Assembly: GCA_022564085.1 (NCBI GenBank)
Contig: JADFMC010000085.1
Span: 1-8,119, forward strand
Source of the DNA: Fidelibacterota bacterium
GTDB taxonomy: Bacteria > Fidelibacterota > Marinisomatia > SCGC-AAA003-L08 > TS1B11
DNA: 8,119 bases
Reading direction: 5' to 3'
Positions within the stretch are counted from its first letter, which is position 1. The number at the start of each line of letters is the position of its first letter. The position numbers were made by a program, and so were the translations under genes. Shown here in pieces: positions 1 through 5,418 of the stretch. The notes below the pieces were generated by a model that did not search any database, was not told where the DNA came from, and saw only the letters and a program-made list of their open reading frames with translations.

Positions 1-252
1 GCTCTTTTCACGGGCAATCAGTCCCATGGTCACCGCCGGTATGAAAAACAGGTAGATGATCGGCACCAGGCTGAAGAGCACCCGCAGGTCCGATTCGTTG
101 ATGATAAAAAACGAGCTGGCGAAGAACCACCCGGTGATCAACAGGAAGACCAGCAGAGTGATATAGGCCACGGAGCTGTTGAAATAGGCGGCCAGTTCCT
201 TGCGGAAGATCAGGCCCACGTTGCGTAGCGTTAACAGCAGCTGATCAGGCAT
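1..252 (-). CDS. ABC-2 type permease, N-terminal part (GldF-like)
   Basis: This is the membrane subunit of an ABC exporter; only its first 84 codons lie in the window and the gene continues past position 1. It starts MPDQLLLTLRNVGLIFRKEL, a cytoplasmic amphipathic segment with the RKEL-x-x-YF pattern common at the start of ABC-2 permeases. Two hydrophobic segments follow, at about residues 28-45 and 57-80, ending in PAVTMGLIAREKS, which resembles the conserved P-x-x-TM-x-x-x-x-E-E/K stretch after the second helix in this family. The ATG at 250-252 overlaps the last codons of the upstream ATPase gene by eight bases, so the two are almost certainly translated together and form one transporter. 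The substrate cannot be told. The gliding-motility component GldF is a plausible relative, but GldA/GldF-type exporters also occur in non-gliding bacteria. Confidence 0.85.
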   Translation of the reverse strand, partial: MPDQLLLTLRNVGLIFRKELAAYFNSSVAYITLLVFLLITGWFFASSFFIINESDLRVLFSLVPIIYLFFIPAVTMGLIAREKS

Positions 253-1192
253 GGGCGCCTCCTTCCTCCAGGGTCAGACTGCGGAACAGGTCTTCCAACT
301 GGGCTTGTTGGCGGGACATTTCCAGCAGCACCCAACCCGCTTCCACCGCGTAGCCGAAGATCTGCTCGCGCAGGTCGCGGCCGGTGGGGTACTCCAGCGC
401 CAGGCTGCTCACCCCATCCCGGGTGGTCTGTTCCTGGATCTTGATCTCAGGGAACCGGCCGGTGAGAGTGGCGATGGATTTATCGGTGGCGTTCTTGACT
501 TCCAGGTTCAACCGGGCCTGGCCCTCGAAGCCGGCCATCAGTTCGGCGGTTGTGCCGTCGGCCACCACCCGGCCTTTATTGAGGATGATCATGCGGTCCG
601 CCACCGCCTGCACCTCCTGCAGGATGTGGGAGGAGATGATGACTGTCTTCTCCCGGCCCAACTGTTTGATCAGGCCGCGAATTTCCGCGATCTGGTTGGG
701 GTCCAGGCCGGAGGTGGGCTCATCTAGGATTAAAATCTCGGGATCGTGAATGATCGCCTGGGCCAGTCCCACCCGTTGCCGATACCCTTTGGAAAGTTCG
801 CCGATGGGCCGATGGATGACCTCCTTGAGGCCGCATTCCCCACTGACCCTTCGCAGAGCAGTAGCGAAGGCCTGGCCGGTGATCCCCCGGGCGGCTGCGG
901 CAAACCGCAACTGGTCGTAAGCGGTCATTTCAACGTAGAGCGGATTCTGCTCAGGCAGGTAACCGATGCGGGCCCGTACCTGGGCGGATTCCGTGGCCAC
1001 GTCCAGATTATCGACAGTCACCTGCCCCGCCGTGGGGGTCAAGTAGGTGGTAATGATACGCAGGGTGGTAGACTTGCCGGCGCCGTTAGGCCCCAGGAAG
1101 CCCAGGATCTCCCCGTCATTGACGGTGAAGCTCACATCCTGAATGGCCTGGATCTCACCAAACCGTTTAGACAGATTTTCAACCCGGATCAC
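245..1192 (-). CDS. ABC transporter ATP-binding protein (GldA-like)
   Basis: This 315-residue ATPase powers the permease encoded just downstream. All nucleotide-binding motifs are present in order: Walker A GPNGAGKST at residues 34-42, Q-loop glutamine near 82 in LPEQNPLY, signature LSKGYRQR at 133-140, Walker B ILILDEP at 153-159, D-loop SGLD at 161-164, and the switch histidine in SSHILQE at 189. A C-terminal extension of roughly 90 residues follows the core, as in multidrug and GldA-type exporter ATPases. The start is a GTG at 1190-1192: an AAGGAG ribosome binding site lies six bases upstream (1199-1204) and the protein begins IRVENLSKRFG directly at the first strand of the ABC fold. The transported substrate is unknown. 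The family call is very safe; the GldA-like assignment is from overall look only. Confidence 0.95.
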   Translation of the reverse strand: MIRVENLSKRFGEIQAIQDVSFTVNDGEILGFLGPNGAGKSTTLRIITTYLTPTAGQVTVDNLDVATESAQVRARIGYLPEQNPLYVEMTAYDQLRFAAAARGITGQAFATALRRVSGECGLKEVIHRPIGELSKGYRQRVGLAQAIIHDPEILILDEPTSGLDPNQIAEIRGLIKQLGREKTVIISSHILQEVQAVADRMIILNKGRVVADGTTAELMAGFEGQARLNLEVKNATDKSIATLTGRFPEIKIQEQTTRDGVSSLALEYPTGRDLREQIFGYAVEAGWVLLEMSRQQAQLEDLFRSLTLEEGGAHA

Positions 1193-1198
1193 TCTGTG

Positions 1199-1204
1199 CT
1201 CCTT
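1199..1204 (-). promoter_or_regulatory. Ribosome binding site that fixes a GTG start
   Basis: AAGGAG on the minus strand sits six bases before the GTG at 1190-1192 and supports that non-ATG start for the ABC ATPase. Confidence 0.75.
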
Positions 1205-1234
1205 ATAAAGGTAATCACACGTTATAAGTGGTAA
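1203..1234. repeat. Imperfect direct repeat upstream of the ABC operon
   Basis: TTATAAAGGTAA at 1203-1214 is repeated as TTATAAGTGGTAA at 1222-1234, about 19-20 bases or two helical turns apart. The first copy overlaps the ribosome binding site of the ABC ATPase gene. Such a pair could be an operator for a dimeric regulator, or the TATAA-like cores could be -10 elements on the minus strand; no convincing -35 box at the right spacing was found. Only the repeat itself is certain. Confidence 0.35.
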
Positions 1235-1548
1235 ACGAAACGGAAACCTGCACTCAAAGGCAATAAAAGCATCAAACCGGCACAGGTTCCCGAAAAAATC
1301 GAGGGGAAGTTACAATTATTTGACGGAAGATAAAGGCTAAGTCATGGGCTAAGACTAAGGGAGAGTCTGAGAATCTGATCTTCATAGGCCGGTCTCTCAC
1401 CAAGTGGTAATGCTGATCATTGTTAAGCATAGGACCCGGCCATGGCAGCCGGACCTGGTACTGGGGGAGACCGAGATTACAGGGATGCTTTATTCGCGCT
1501 GTCGTAGAACAGTGGGCGAACCTGGGTGGATATTAAAATTACTTTCGA
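1235..1548. other. Intergenic region without a supported gene
   Basis: About 310 bases between the stop of the intact DoxX gene (1549) and the ABC promoter region. Open frames here have no recognisable protein character. Visible structure: GGCTAAG occurs at 1335-1341 and 1347-1353, AGACT and AGTCT form a small inverted repeat around 1351-1367, and an imperfect GC-rich hairpin covers about 1431-1457 (arms built on CCGGC and GCCGG around CATGGCA). None is followed by a T-tract, so I do not call a terminator. Confidence 0.4.
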
Positions 1549-1944
1549 CTATTGAGTCTGTTCTTCCAAACTCAAGGGACCGGTTCCAAAGTAATAAAAC
1601 AGCAGCGCGCCACCCAGCATGGATAGATTTTTGAAGAACATGGCCATTTGGACCTGCGATTGCATGGGGTCTTCGATTGCCCAAAAGGGATGCATGATAA
1701 AAGATGTGGGGATAAGGAACACAACCAATAGAATGGTCCCTATCTTTACTTTATACCCCAGTAATACGCTGAACCCGCCCACGACAATCATTATGCCGCT
1801 AATTATAACCAGGAGGGTTGGCCCCGGGACTCCCATGGAGCCTGCGTACATGGCCATGCCGGTAGTATTGGTCAAGTGTCCCATCCCGGACATGATAAAC
1901 ATGAGCGAAAATAGGATTCTTCCTATCAGGGGGATGTATTTCAT
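1549..1944 (-). CDS. DoxX family membrane protein (intact)
   Basis: A complete 131-residue DoxX-type protein, close to the family's usual 120-150 residues. Four membrane segments are visible at about residues 4-22, 43-63, 66-86 and 100-119. The first contains IGRILFSLMFIMSGMGHL, the standard DoxX N-terminal signature (R-x-L-x-x-x-F-x-x-S-G-x-x-H/K-L); the end, GTGPLSLEE, is the usual GPG-x-x-SLD-like C-terminus. DoxX proteins are inner-membrane proteins, some linked to quinone-coupled thiol or sulfur oxidation, but most are uncharacterised. The ATG at 1942-1944 has GAAAGGA seven bases upstream (1952-1958), so this start is well supported. It follows a decayed DoxX copy and the thiol oxidoreductases, so a role in membrane redox work is plausible. 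It may be the only functional DoxX of three here. Confidence 0.88.
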   Translation of the reverse strand: MKYIPLIGRILFSLMFIMSGMGHLTNTTGMAMYAGSMGVPGPTLLVIISGIMIVVGGFSVLLGYKVKIGTILLVVFLIPTSFIMHPFWAIEDPMQSQVQMAMFFKNLSMLGGALLFYYFGTGPLSLEEQTQ

Positions 1945-2048
1945 TTCATGATCCTTTCTATTTAGGGATTATCAATATTTTTCAATAGACACCGGCTACT
2001 GTTCTGCCTACCGCCAAACCCGGAGCAATTACCTAAATCCAAGAGGCC

Positions 2049-2290
2049 TTATAATCCCAACCAAAAACTGTCGAATGACAGACCACCGCACCAGAGAAAA
2101 ACAAGGCAACGCAAGCTGCCAGAAGAATCAGATCCAGCACCCAACCGGTCTTGTCTTGTGCGGCAAAGGATACCTGTGCCTACCTTCAGGCGGATGCCAC
2201 CAGCCAGGGCAGAAAGGACGTTCGCTCCATAAAGCTGATCAGACCCCGGCCGACCTTTCCGAGTCTCTTGCTGGAAATCTCCCGCGCACT
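2049..2290 (-). pseudogene. Decayed DoxX-like gene, C-terminal half
   Basis: No open gene exists here, but the minus strand between the FrnE-like gene and the intact DoxX gene still reads as DoxX sequence. From about 2280 the frame gives SFMERTSFLPWLVASA, then TGA (2186-2188) and TAG (2180-2182) two codons apart, then AQVSFAAQDKTGW and VLDLILLAACVALFFSGA. The stretch D-K-T-G-W followed by a hydrophobic helix matches the last part of DoxX proteins. At 2083-2090 a one-base loss shifts the frame; restoring one G would continue as G-G-LSFDSFWLGL and stop at 2049-2051, which fits the SLD-like family ending. Two stops plus a frameshift and no N-terminal half argue for a true pseudogene. The nearby TGA is not treated as selenocysteine because a TAG follows and no redox motif surrounds it. 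Confidence 0.7.
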
Positions 2291-2309
2291 ACAATCATTA
2301 GCAACCTCG

Positions 2310-2924
2310 CTATTCGTGCTTCTTTTCAATCGTTTGTTCCATCAACGATTTTATCGTCTCATACGGCTGGGCGCCAACAATTCGCTCATCACCAAACACA
2401 AAGGTTGGAATGGCGTTGATGCCTTCCATTCTAGCTGAATTGAATTGGGCGTCTACAGTGTGACTTAAATCCTGAAATCTTGCCGCCATATCGCTAGGAG
2501 TTAGGGTTAAGTCCAGCTCCGTCATGATCTCGCTTAAAACGTCCCATTCTCCAATATTTTTCCCCTCAGCCCAGTAGGCATGAAAAACGGCCCTATGATA
2601 GGCCTCGTGCCGGCCCTGTTCTTTGGCGTATTCACCCAGCATGAGAGCCAGCTTGGTGTTCGCTATGATTGTAATCTCATCAACTGGCAGCCCCACGTCA
2701 TTGGCCATTTTCTTAAAATGGTCTTTTACCTGGGCAAAATAGGCGCGATTACCGCCGTAAAATTGCTCAATCGGCAAACCCCCTTCCGGTATCTCAGGGT
2801 GCAAGAAAAAGGGCTTGTACTTGATCTCCAGATCGAAATCGTTTCGCAGCTTGTCCACCCGGTCCAGGGCGATATAGCAGAACGGTCATATGTAATCAGA
2901 ATAGATCTTTACCTCGAGGGGCAT
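2310..2924 (-). CDS. FrnE/DsbA-family oxidoreductase, probable selenoprotein (UxxC)
   Basis: Read from the ATG at 2922-2924, this gene encodes 204 residues with one in-frame TGA at codon 13 (2886-2888). The start reads MPLEVKIYSDYI-U-PFCYIALDRV; FrnE and other DsbA-fold proteins have C-P-W/F-C-Y-I at exactly this place, so the TGA replaces the first, attacking cysteine while Cys16 remains. The rest is a normal FrnE-like domain: KPFFLHPEIPEGGLP at 37-51, a helical insert, and the C-terminal GINAIPTFVFGDERIVGAQP with the cis-proline at 173. GGAAGG lies six bases before the ATG, and the thioredoxin gene ends 14 bases upstream, so both are cotranscribed. A hairpin 19 bases after the TGA fits a SECIS element. 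A shorter call starting at a GTG near 2858 would lose the active site. The alternative is a nonsense mutation; position and context favour selenocysteine. Expected role: thiol-disulfide exchange; FrnE-type proteins lack a signal peptide, and none is seen here. Confidence 0.82.
2855..2872 (-). promoter_or_regulatory. Putative SECIS hairpin of the FrnE-like gene
   Basis: On the minus-strand mRNA, UCGCCC (2867-2872) can pair with GGGUGG (2855-2860) around the six-base loop UGGACC. The core is three G-C pairs extended by G-U, C-G and U-G pairs. The loop starts 19 bases after the UGA and has a guanine at its second position, which meets the published description of bacterial SECIS elements as I remember it (loop 16-37 bases after UGA, a G among the first two loop bases). 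The stem is weaker than the one in the neighbouring thioredoxin gene. Confidence 0.5.
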
Positions 2925-2938
2925 AAAAAACCTTCCGA

Positions 2939-3430
2939 TCAAATCAGCGGATCGATCCGCGAGAGGAGCTCTTGCCGATTTGTCAGGCCAACCTTTCTCC
3001 AGATCTCGGCGCCGGACTTATCGAATAGGATGAAGGTGGGGACCATCTCCAGGCCCAGCGACTCAGCCAATTCCTGACCGCTTGCGCTACGGACATCGAT
3101 ACGTATCACCTGGGCCCGGCCCGCCAACTCTTGTTCTAACCTATCGACCATAGGCTTCTGCGACATGCAAGCTGCTCAGTAGTTTGAATATAGTTTGACA
3201 AGGGCGGGCATGCGTTTGCCCACGAAAACCTGTTTCCAATCGGTTTGGTCTTCAAAGCGCGCCCCCGTTACCTTGGCCCTGATGTAGGCGGTTATAAAGC
3301 TGGCCAAAAGCACACCGAACAGGGCCAGACCACCAGGCGTTACGCCGCGAGCCGCGATCCAGGAACCCGTTCCCACCAGTGTAAGACCGGCCAGGAAGAC
3401 AAAGGAATGTTGGTTGATGAACTTGCGCAT
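2939..3430 (-). CDS. Membrane-anchored thioredoxin-like protein, probable selenoprotein (UAAC)
   Basis: One continuous frame of 163 residues with a single in-frame TGA at codon 85 (3176-3178). Two membrane segments come first (about residues 8-26 and 34-50), then a linker, then a thioredoxin domain: GKRMPALVKLYSNY-U-AACMSQKP, a first-strand to active-site pattern in which thioredoxins carry WCxxC. The TGA takes the place of the first cysteine and Cys88 is the resolving one. RAQVIRIDVRSASGQ and the cis-proline motif MVPTFILFD (Pro131) followed by GAEIWRKVG complete the fold. The ATG at 3428-3430 is preceded by AAAGG about nine bases away; the truncated DoxX gene ends 21 bases upstream and the FrnE-like gene starts 14 bases downstream. 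A strong SECIS-like hairpin follows the TGA. Taken conventionally this would be split into an 84-residue membrane fragment and a 75-residue headless thioredoxin, neither of which makes sense alone. Confidence 0.88.
3138..3156 (-). promoter_or_regulatory. Putative SECIS hairpin of the thioredoxin-like gene
   Basis: On the minus-strand mRNA, AGCCUAU (3150-3156) pairs with AUAGGUU (3138-3144), seven consecutive pairs with one G-U, closing the five-base loop GGUCG. The loop begins 26 bases after the UGA. Its GGUC resembles the AGGUCU loop of the well-studied Escherichia coli fdhF SECIS, where guanine and uracil contact SelB. Stem length, loop size, loop guanines and distance all fit a bacterial SECIS. 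Confidence 0.72.
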
Positions 3431-3451
3431 GAGTCGTTACCTTTACTACTT

Positions 3452-3709
3452 TCAGATACCGAACCACAGCCGGTCAAGGGCTATACTTCCAGAGCCCGGA
3501 AAGAGCACGGCAATGCAAACTGCCCAGTTAAGGAAATTAAATTCCCAACCGCTGTTGTCCTGCGGGACAAAGAGCACTTTCCTGTTTTGAATTACCCCCG
3601 GATGGCCCCTTCCATGATAATCCATAGTCCTACGGCGACGATCTGGGTAAAAGCCCACAGCGACAGCAACCCCGCCTAAAGGCTCAACTAATGATTGGAG
3701 CTGCATCAT
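3452..3709 (-). pseudogene. Truncated DoxX gene with two compensating frameshifts
   Basis: The open frame of 85 residues begins MMQLQSLVEPLGGVAVAVGF and ends DNSGWEFNFLNWAVC...LFPGSGSIALDRLWFGI, clearly the middle and end of a DoxX protein (VEPLGG, GWEFN, GPG-x-x-LDRL). Between them the frame is wrong: removing one T from TTTT at 3649-3652 yields TQIVAVGLWIIMEGAIRG, a proper third membrane helix, and adding one G to GGGGG at 3595-3599 returns to the main frame. Both sites are homopolymers, so sequencing error is possible. The first membrane helix with the usual G-x-x-H/K-L signature is missing: the ArsR stop codon is only some 50 bases upstream and just TTGLLN remains before the ATG. It sits 21 bases before the thioredoxin gene and was probably its operon partner. 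Confidence 0.72.
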
Positions 3710-3757
3710 GTTAAGCAGACCGGTCGTTCAACGCTGCCAAATTCGAAAGCAAATCCA

Positions 3758-4060
3758 TTACTCAGCATCCATGGTATCAAGTTTTAAATGGGTACCGGCA
3801 AATCCGGGGACCAATTCGTCCAGTACGGCATGATTCATTCTCGTGTAGATGTGATTGCCTTCTTTTCTAGTGACGATCAGGCCGGCGTTCTCCAGAATGC
3901 GGTAGTGGTGAGATAGGGCTGGTTTGCTCAGGCTAAACTGATTGTCGAAGTCACCGCAACCAAGTTCCCCCTTTTCCACCAGGAGGCACACAATCTTGTA
4001 CCGGGTGGGGTCGGCCAAGGCCTTAAAAGCACGTACGGCCCGCGATGGGAAGTCATCCAT
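3758..4060 (-). CDS. ArsR/SmtB-family winged-helix repressor
   Basis: From the ATG at 4058-4060 the protein has 100 residues: MDDFPSRAVRAFKALADPTR, the conserved first helix of ArsR regulators, then SKPALSHHYRILENAGLI (45-62) as the helix-turn-helix recognition region and the wing TRKEGNHIYTRMN. Cys25 and Cys35 (in GELGCGDF, the place of the ELCVCDL metal site of ArsR/CadC) could sense metal or thiol state, though the classical C-x-C pair is not complete. An ATG at 4127-4129 would add 23 hydrophobic residues encoded by very AT-rich DNA; neither start has a good ribosome binding site, but the extension covers a palindrome that looks like an operator, so the shorter start is preferred. As first gene of the minus-strand block it probably represses itself and the downstream redox genes. 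Confidence 0.88.
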   Translation of the reverse strand: MDDFPSRAVRAFKALADPTRYKIVCLLVEKGELGCGDFDNQFSLSKPALSHHYRILENAGLIVTRKEGNHIYTRMNHAVLDELVPGFAGTHLKLDTMDAE

Positions 4061-4067
4061 GGAGCAG

Positions 4068-4091
4068 TTTAATACTTCCAAAACTATTAAA
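4068..4091. promoter_or_regulatory. Candidate ArsR operator/promoter palindrome
   Basis: TTTAATA (4068-4074) and TATTAAA (4085-4091) form a perfect seven-base inverted repeat with a ten-base spacer, eight bases before the chosen ArsR start. ArsR-family repressors bind AT-rich dyads of about this form over their own promoters. Adjacent AT-rich DNA up to about 4110 (repeats of ATTAAAA) could hold the promoter on the minus strand. Confidence 0.5.
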
Positions 4092-4347
4092 ACAATTAAA
4101 ATACAGTCGCCGGCTATATTTATTTCCATTGCTGGTATTGATCATTTCCTGAAAACTTATTCATTTCCCGCTGGAGAGCCGCGTTTATTCTAGCGAACTT
4201 CAACCGATGCAGCGCTGGTCTCCCAGTCCCTCAACCGCCCGGTTTAGCCAACGGGTCAGCGGCCCGGTAAGCAGCCCCGGCTCAGTGGTCCCTTTGACCT
4301 TGATCGGCGGCGGGTCGCTGATGGTCACGGTCGATTAGCCGGCAAGT
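4092..4347. other. Divergent intergenic region between ArsR and the acyltransferase gene
   Basis: The left part (to about 4190) is AT-rich and should carry the ArsR promoter. The right part (4200-4347) is GC-rich like coding DNA. On the minus strand, 4204-4340 holds a frame without stop that includes IKVKGTTEPGLLTGPLTRWL and ends in TGA, but it begins right after a TAA and has no start codon; on the plus strand a 43-codon frame runs 4207-4338 and ends nine bases before the acyltransferase ATG. I recognise neither; the minus frame looks more protein-like and may be the tail of a lost gene. Confidence 0.3.
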
Positions 4348-5355
4348 ATGTCTGATCCCATCACCTCATTTGAGCGCCTCTACCAACGGCTGGAGGATAT
4401 CCCGCCGTCGACTATCGCGGTAGCCGCCGCCGATGACGAAATCGTGTTGACCACCTTAGCCGCGGCCCGGGAGCGCAGCTGGATCGAGCCCATACTCACC
4501 GGCGAGCGGGACCGGTTGAAACTGATGCTGATCAATCTGGGCCAAGACCCCGATCACTACCAGATCGTGGAGGCGCCGGCCGGCCAGACGGCAGAGGCCG
4601 CGGTGGGCCTGGTGCGCTCGGGCGACGCCGACCTGTTGATGAAAGGGCGAACCACCACTGCGGAGTTGTTGAAGGCGGTGTTGCATCCCGAGACCGGATT
4701 GCGCCGGACGAATACAGCCCCGCAGGGCGACAATATCTCCACGCCAGCACCGCAGCCACAATTGCTCAGCCATGTGGCGGTGGTGGAATCACCGCATTAT
4801 GAGCGGCTGATGCTGTTTGCCGATGGTGGGGTAAATATCGAGCAGCCACTGCCGGTGCTGCGGGAAATCCTATTCAACACCCTGGACATGAGCCGGGCCC
4901 TCAATGCCCGGGTGCCCCACGTGGCGGCCATGGCGCTGGTGGAAAGCGTCACCGAGCAGCTGCCCGAAACCAGGCTGGCCCGGGTGCTGGTCAAGGAAGC
5001 GGTCCGCGGGGAGTTCGGCAATTGCATTGTGGAGGGTCCCCTGGCGCTGGACCTGGCGCTATCGGCGGAGGTGGCTAAGCGCAAGGGGGTCGATTCCCGC
5101 ATAGCCGGCCGGACCGATATTTTCCTGGGGCCGAATATCACGGCGGTAAATTTTGTGGTGAAGGCGTTGATGTCCATCGGCGGGGCCCGGGGCGGGGGGC
5201 TGGTGCTGGGAGCCAGGGCGCCCATCGTGCTGCTGAGCCGCTCCGATTCACCCGATACCAGGCTAAACTCTATCGCCCTGGCTCTGGCCGCCTCATTGTA
5301 CTACAGTCAACATCCCTCCTTCGGGAACAGCCGGCAGATTACCATGGGCTTGTAG
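4348..5355 (+). CDS. Phosphate acetyl/butyryl-transferase family protein
   Basis: This 335-residue protein belongs to the PTA/PTB family, which swaps an acyl group between CoA and phosphate (acyl-CoA + phosphate to acyl phosphate + CoA). Recognisable blocks are SGDADLLMKGRTTTAELLKA (91-110), LSHVAVVESPHYERLMLFADGG (about 140-161, the DGG-x-N-I motif), VEGPLALDLALS (228-239), KGVDSRIAGRTDIFLGPNI (246-264) and GARAPIVLLSRSDS (288-301). The length and lack of extra domains resemble butyryl-type enzymes more than classical Pta. Compared with typical members there is a proline- and asparagine-rich insert of roughly 16 residues at about 121-139. No acyl kinase gene is next to it. The ATG at 4348 has no good Shine-Dalgarno sequence. 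Substrate chain length cannot be judged, so the name is kept general. Confidence 0.88.
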   Translation: MSDPITSFERLYQRLEDIPPSTIAVAAADDEIVLTTLAAARERSWIEPILTGERDRLKLMLINLGQDPDHYQIVEAPAGQTAEAAVGLVRSGDADLLMKGRTTTAELLKAVLHPETGLRRTNTAPQGDNISTPAPQPQLLSHVAVVESPHYERLMLFADGGVNIEQPLPVLREILFNTLDMSRALNARVPHVAAMALVESVTEQLPETRLARVLVKEAVRGEFGNCIVEGPLALDLALSAEVAKRKGVDSRIAGRTDIFLGPNITAVNFVVKALMSIGGARGGGLVLGARAPIVLLSRSDSPDTRLNSIALALAASLYYSQHPSFGNSRQITMGL

Positions 5356-5418
5356 CGCGACGCCCGGTACCGTAGGCCCGGTTCACAGACTTAGCGCTAT
5401 CATTAATGGGAATATACT

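Noticed and set aside
1431..1457. A terminator for the DoxX gene
   Set aside because: The hairpin is interrupted by a mismatch and a bulge, lies about 90 bases past the stop, and no T-tract follows on either strand.
1404..1634. A 76-codon plus-strand frame in the gap
   Set aside because: It overlaps the end of the intact DoxX gene on the other strand, has no ribosome binding site and no recognisable protein features.
2180..2188. A third selenocysteine codon (TGA 2186-2188) in the decayed DoxX copy
   Set aside because: A TAG follows two codons later, a frameshift lies downstream, no C-x-x-C-like motif is present and the N-terminal half of the gene is missing.
2939..3166. A separate 75-residue thioredoxin gene starting at ATG 3164-3166
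   Set aside because: It would lack the first strand and the active site, has no ribosome binding site, and continues the upstream frame across the TGA without a gap.
2886..3178. A genetic code in which TGA is read as Trp or Gly everywhere
   Set aside because: The ABC ATPase and the thioredoxin-like gene end in TGA at sensible places, the long acyltransferase and Rossmann genes contain no internal TGA, and both internal TGAs lie only at catalytic cysteines.
3176..3430. A separate 84-residue two-helix membrane protein ending at the TGA
   Set aside because: Its last 13 residues are the first strand of a thioredoxin fold, and the following sequence completes that fold in the same frame.
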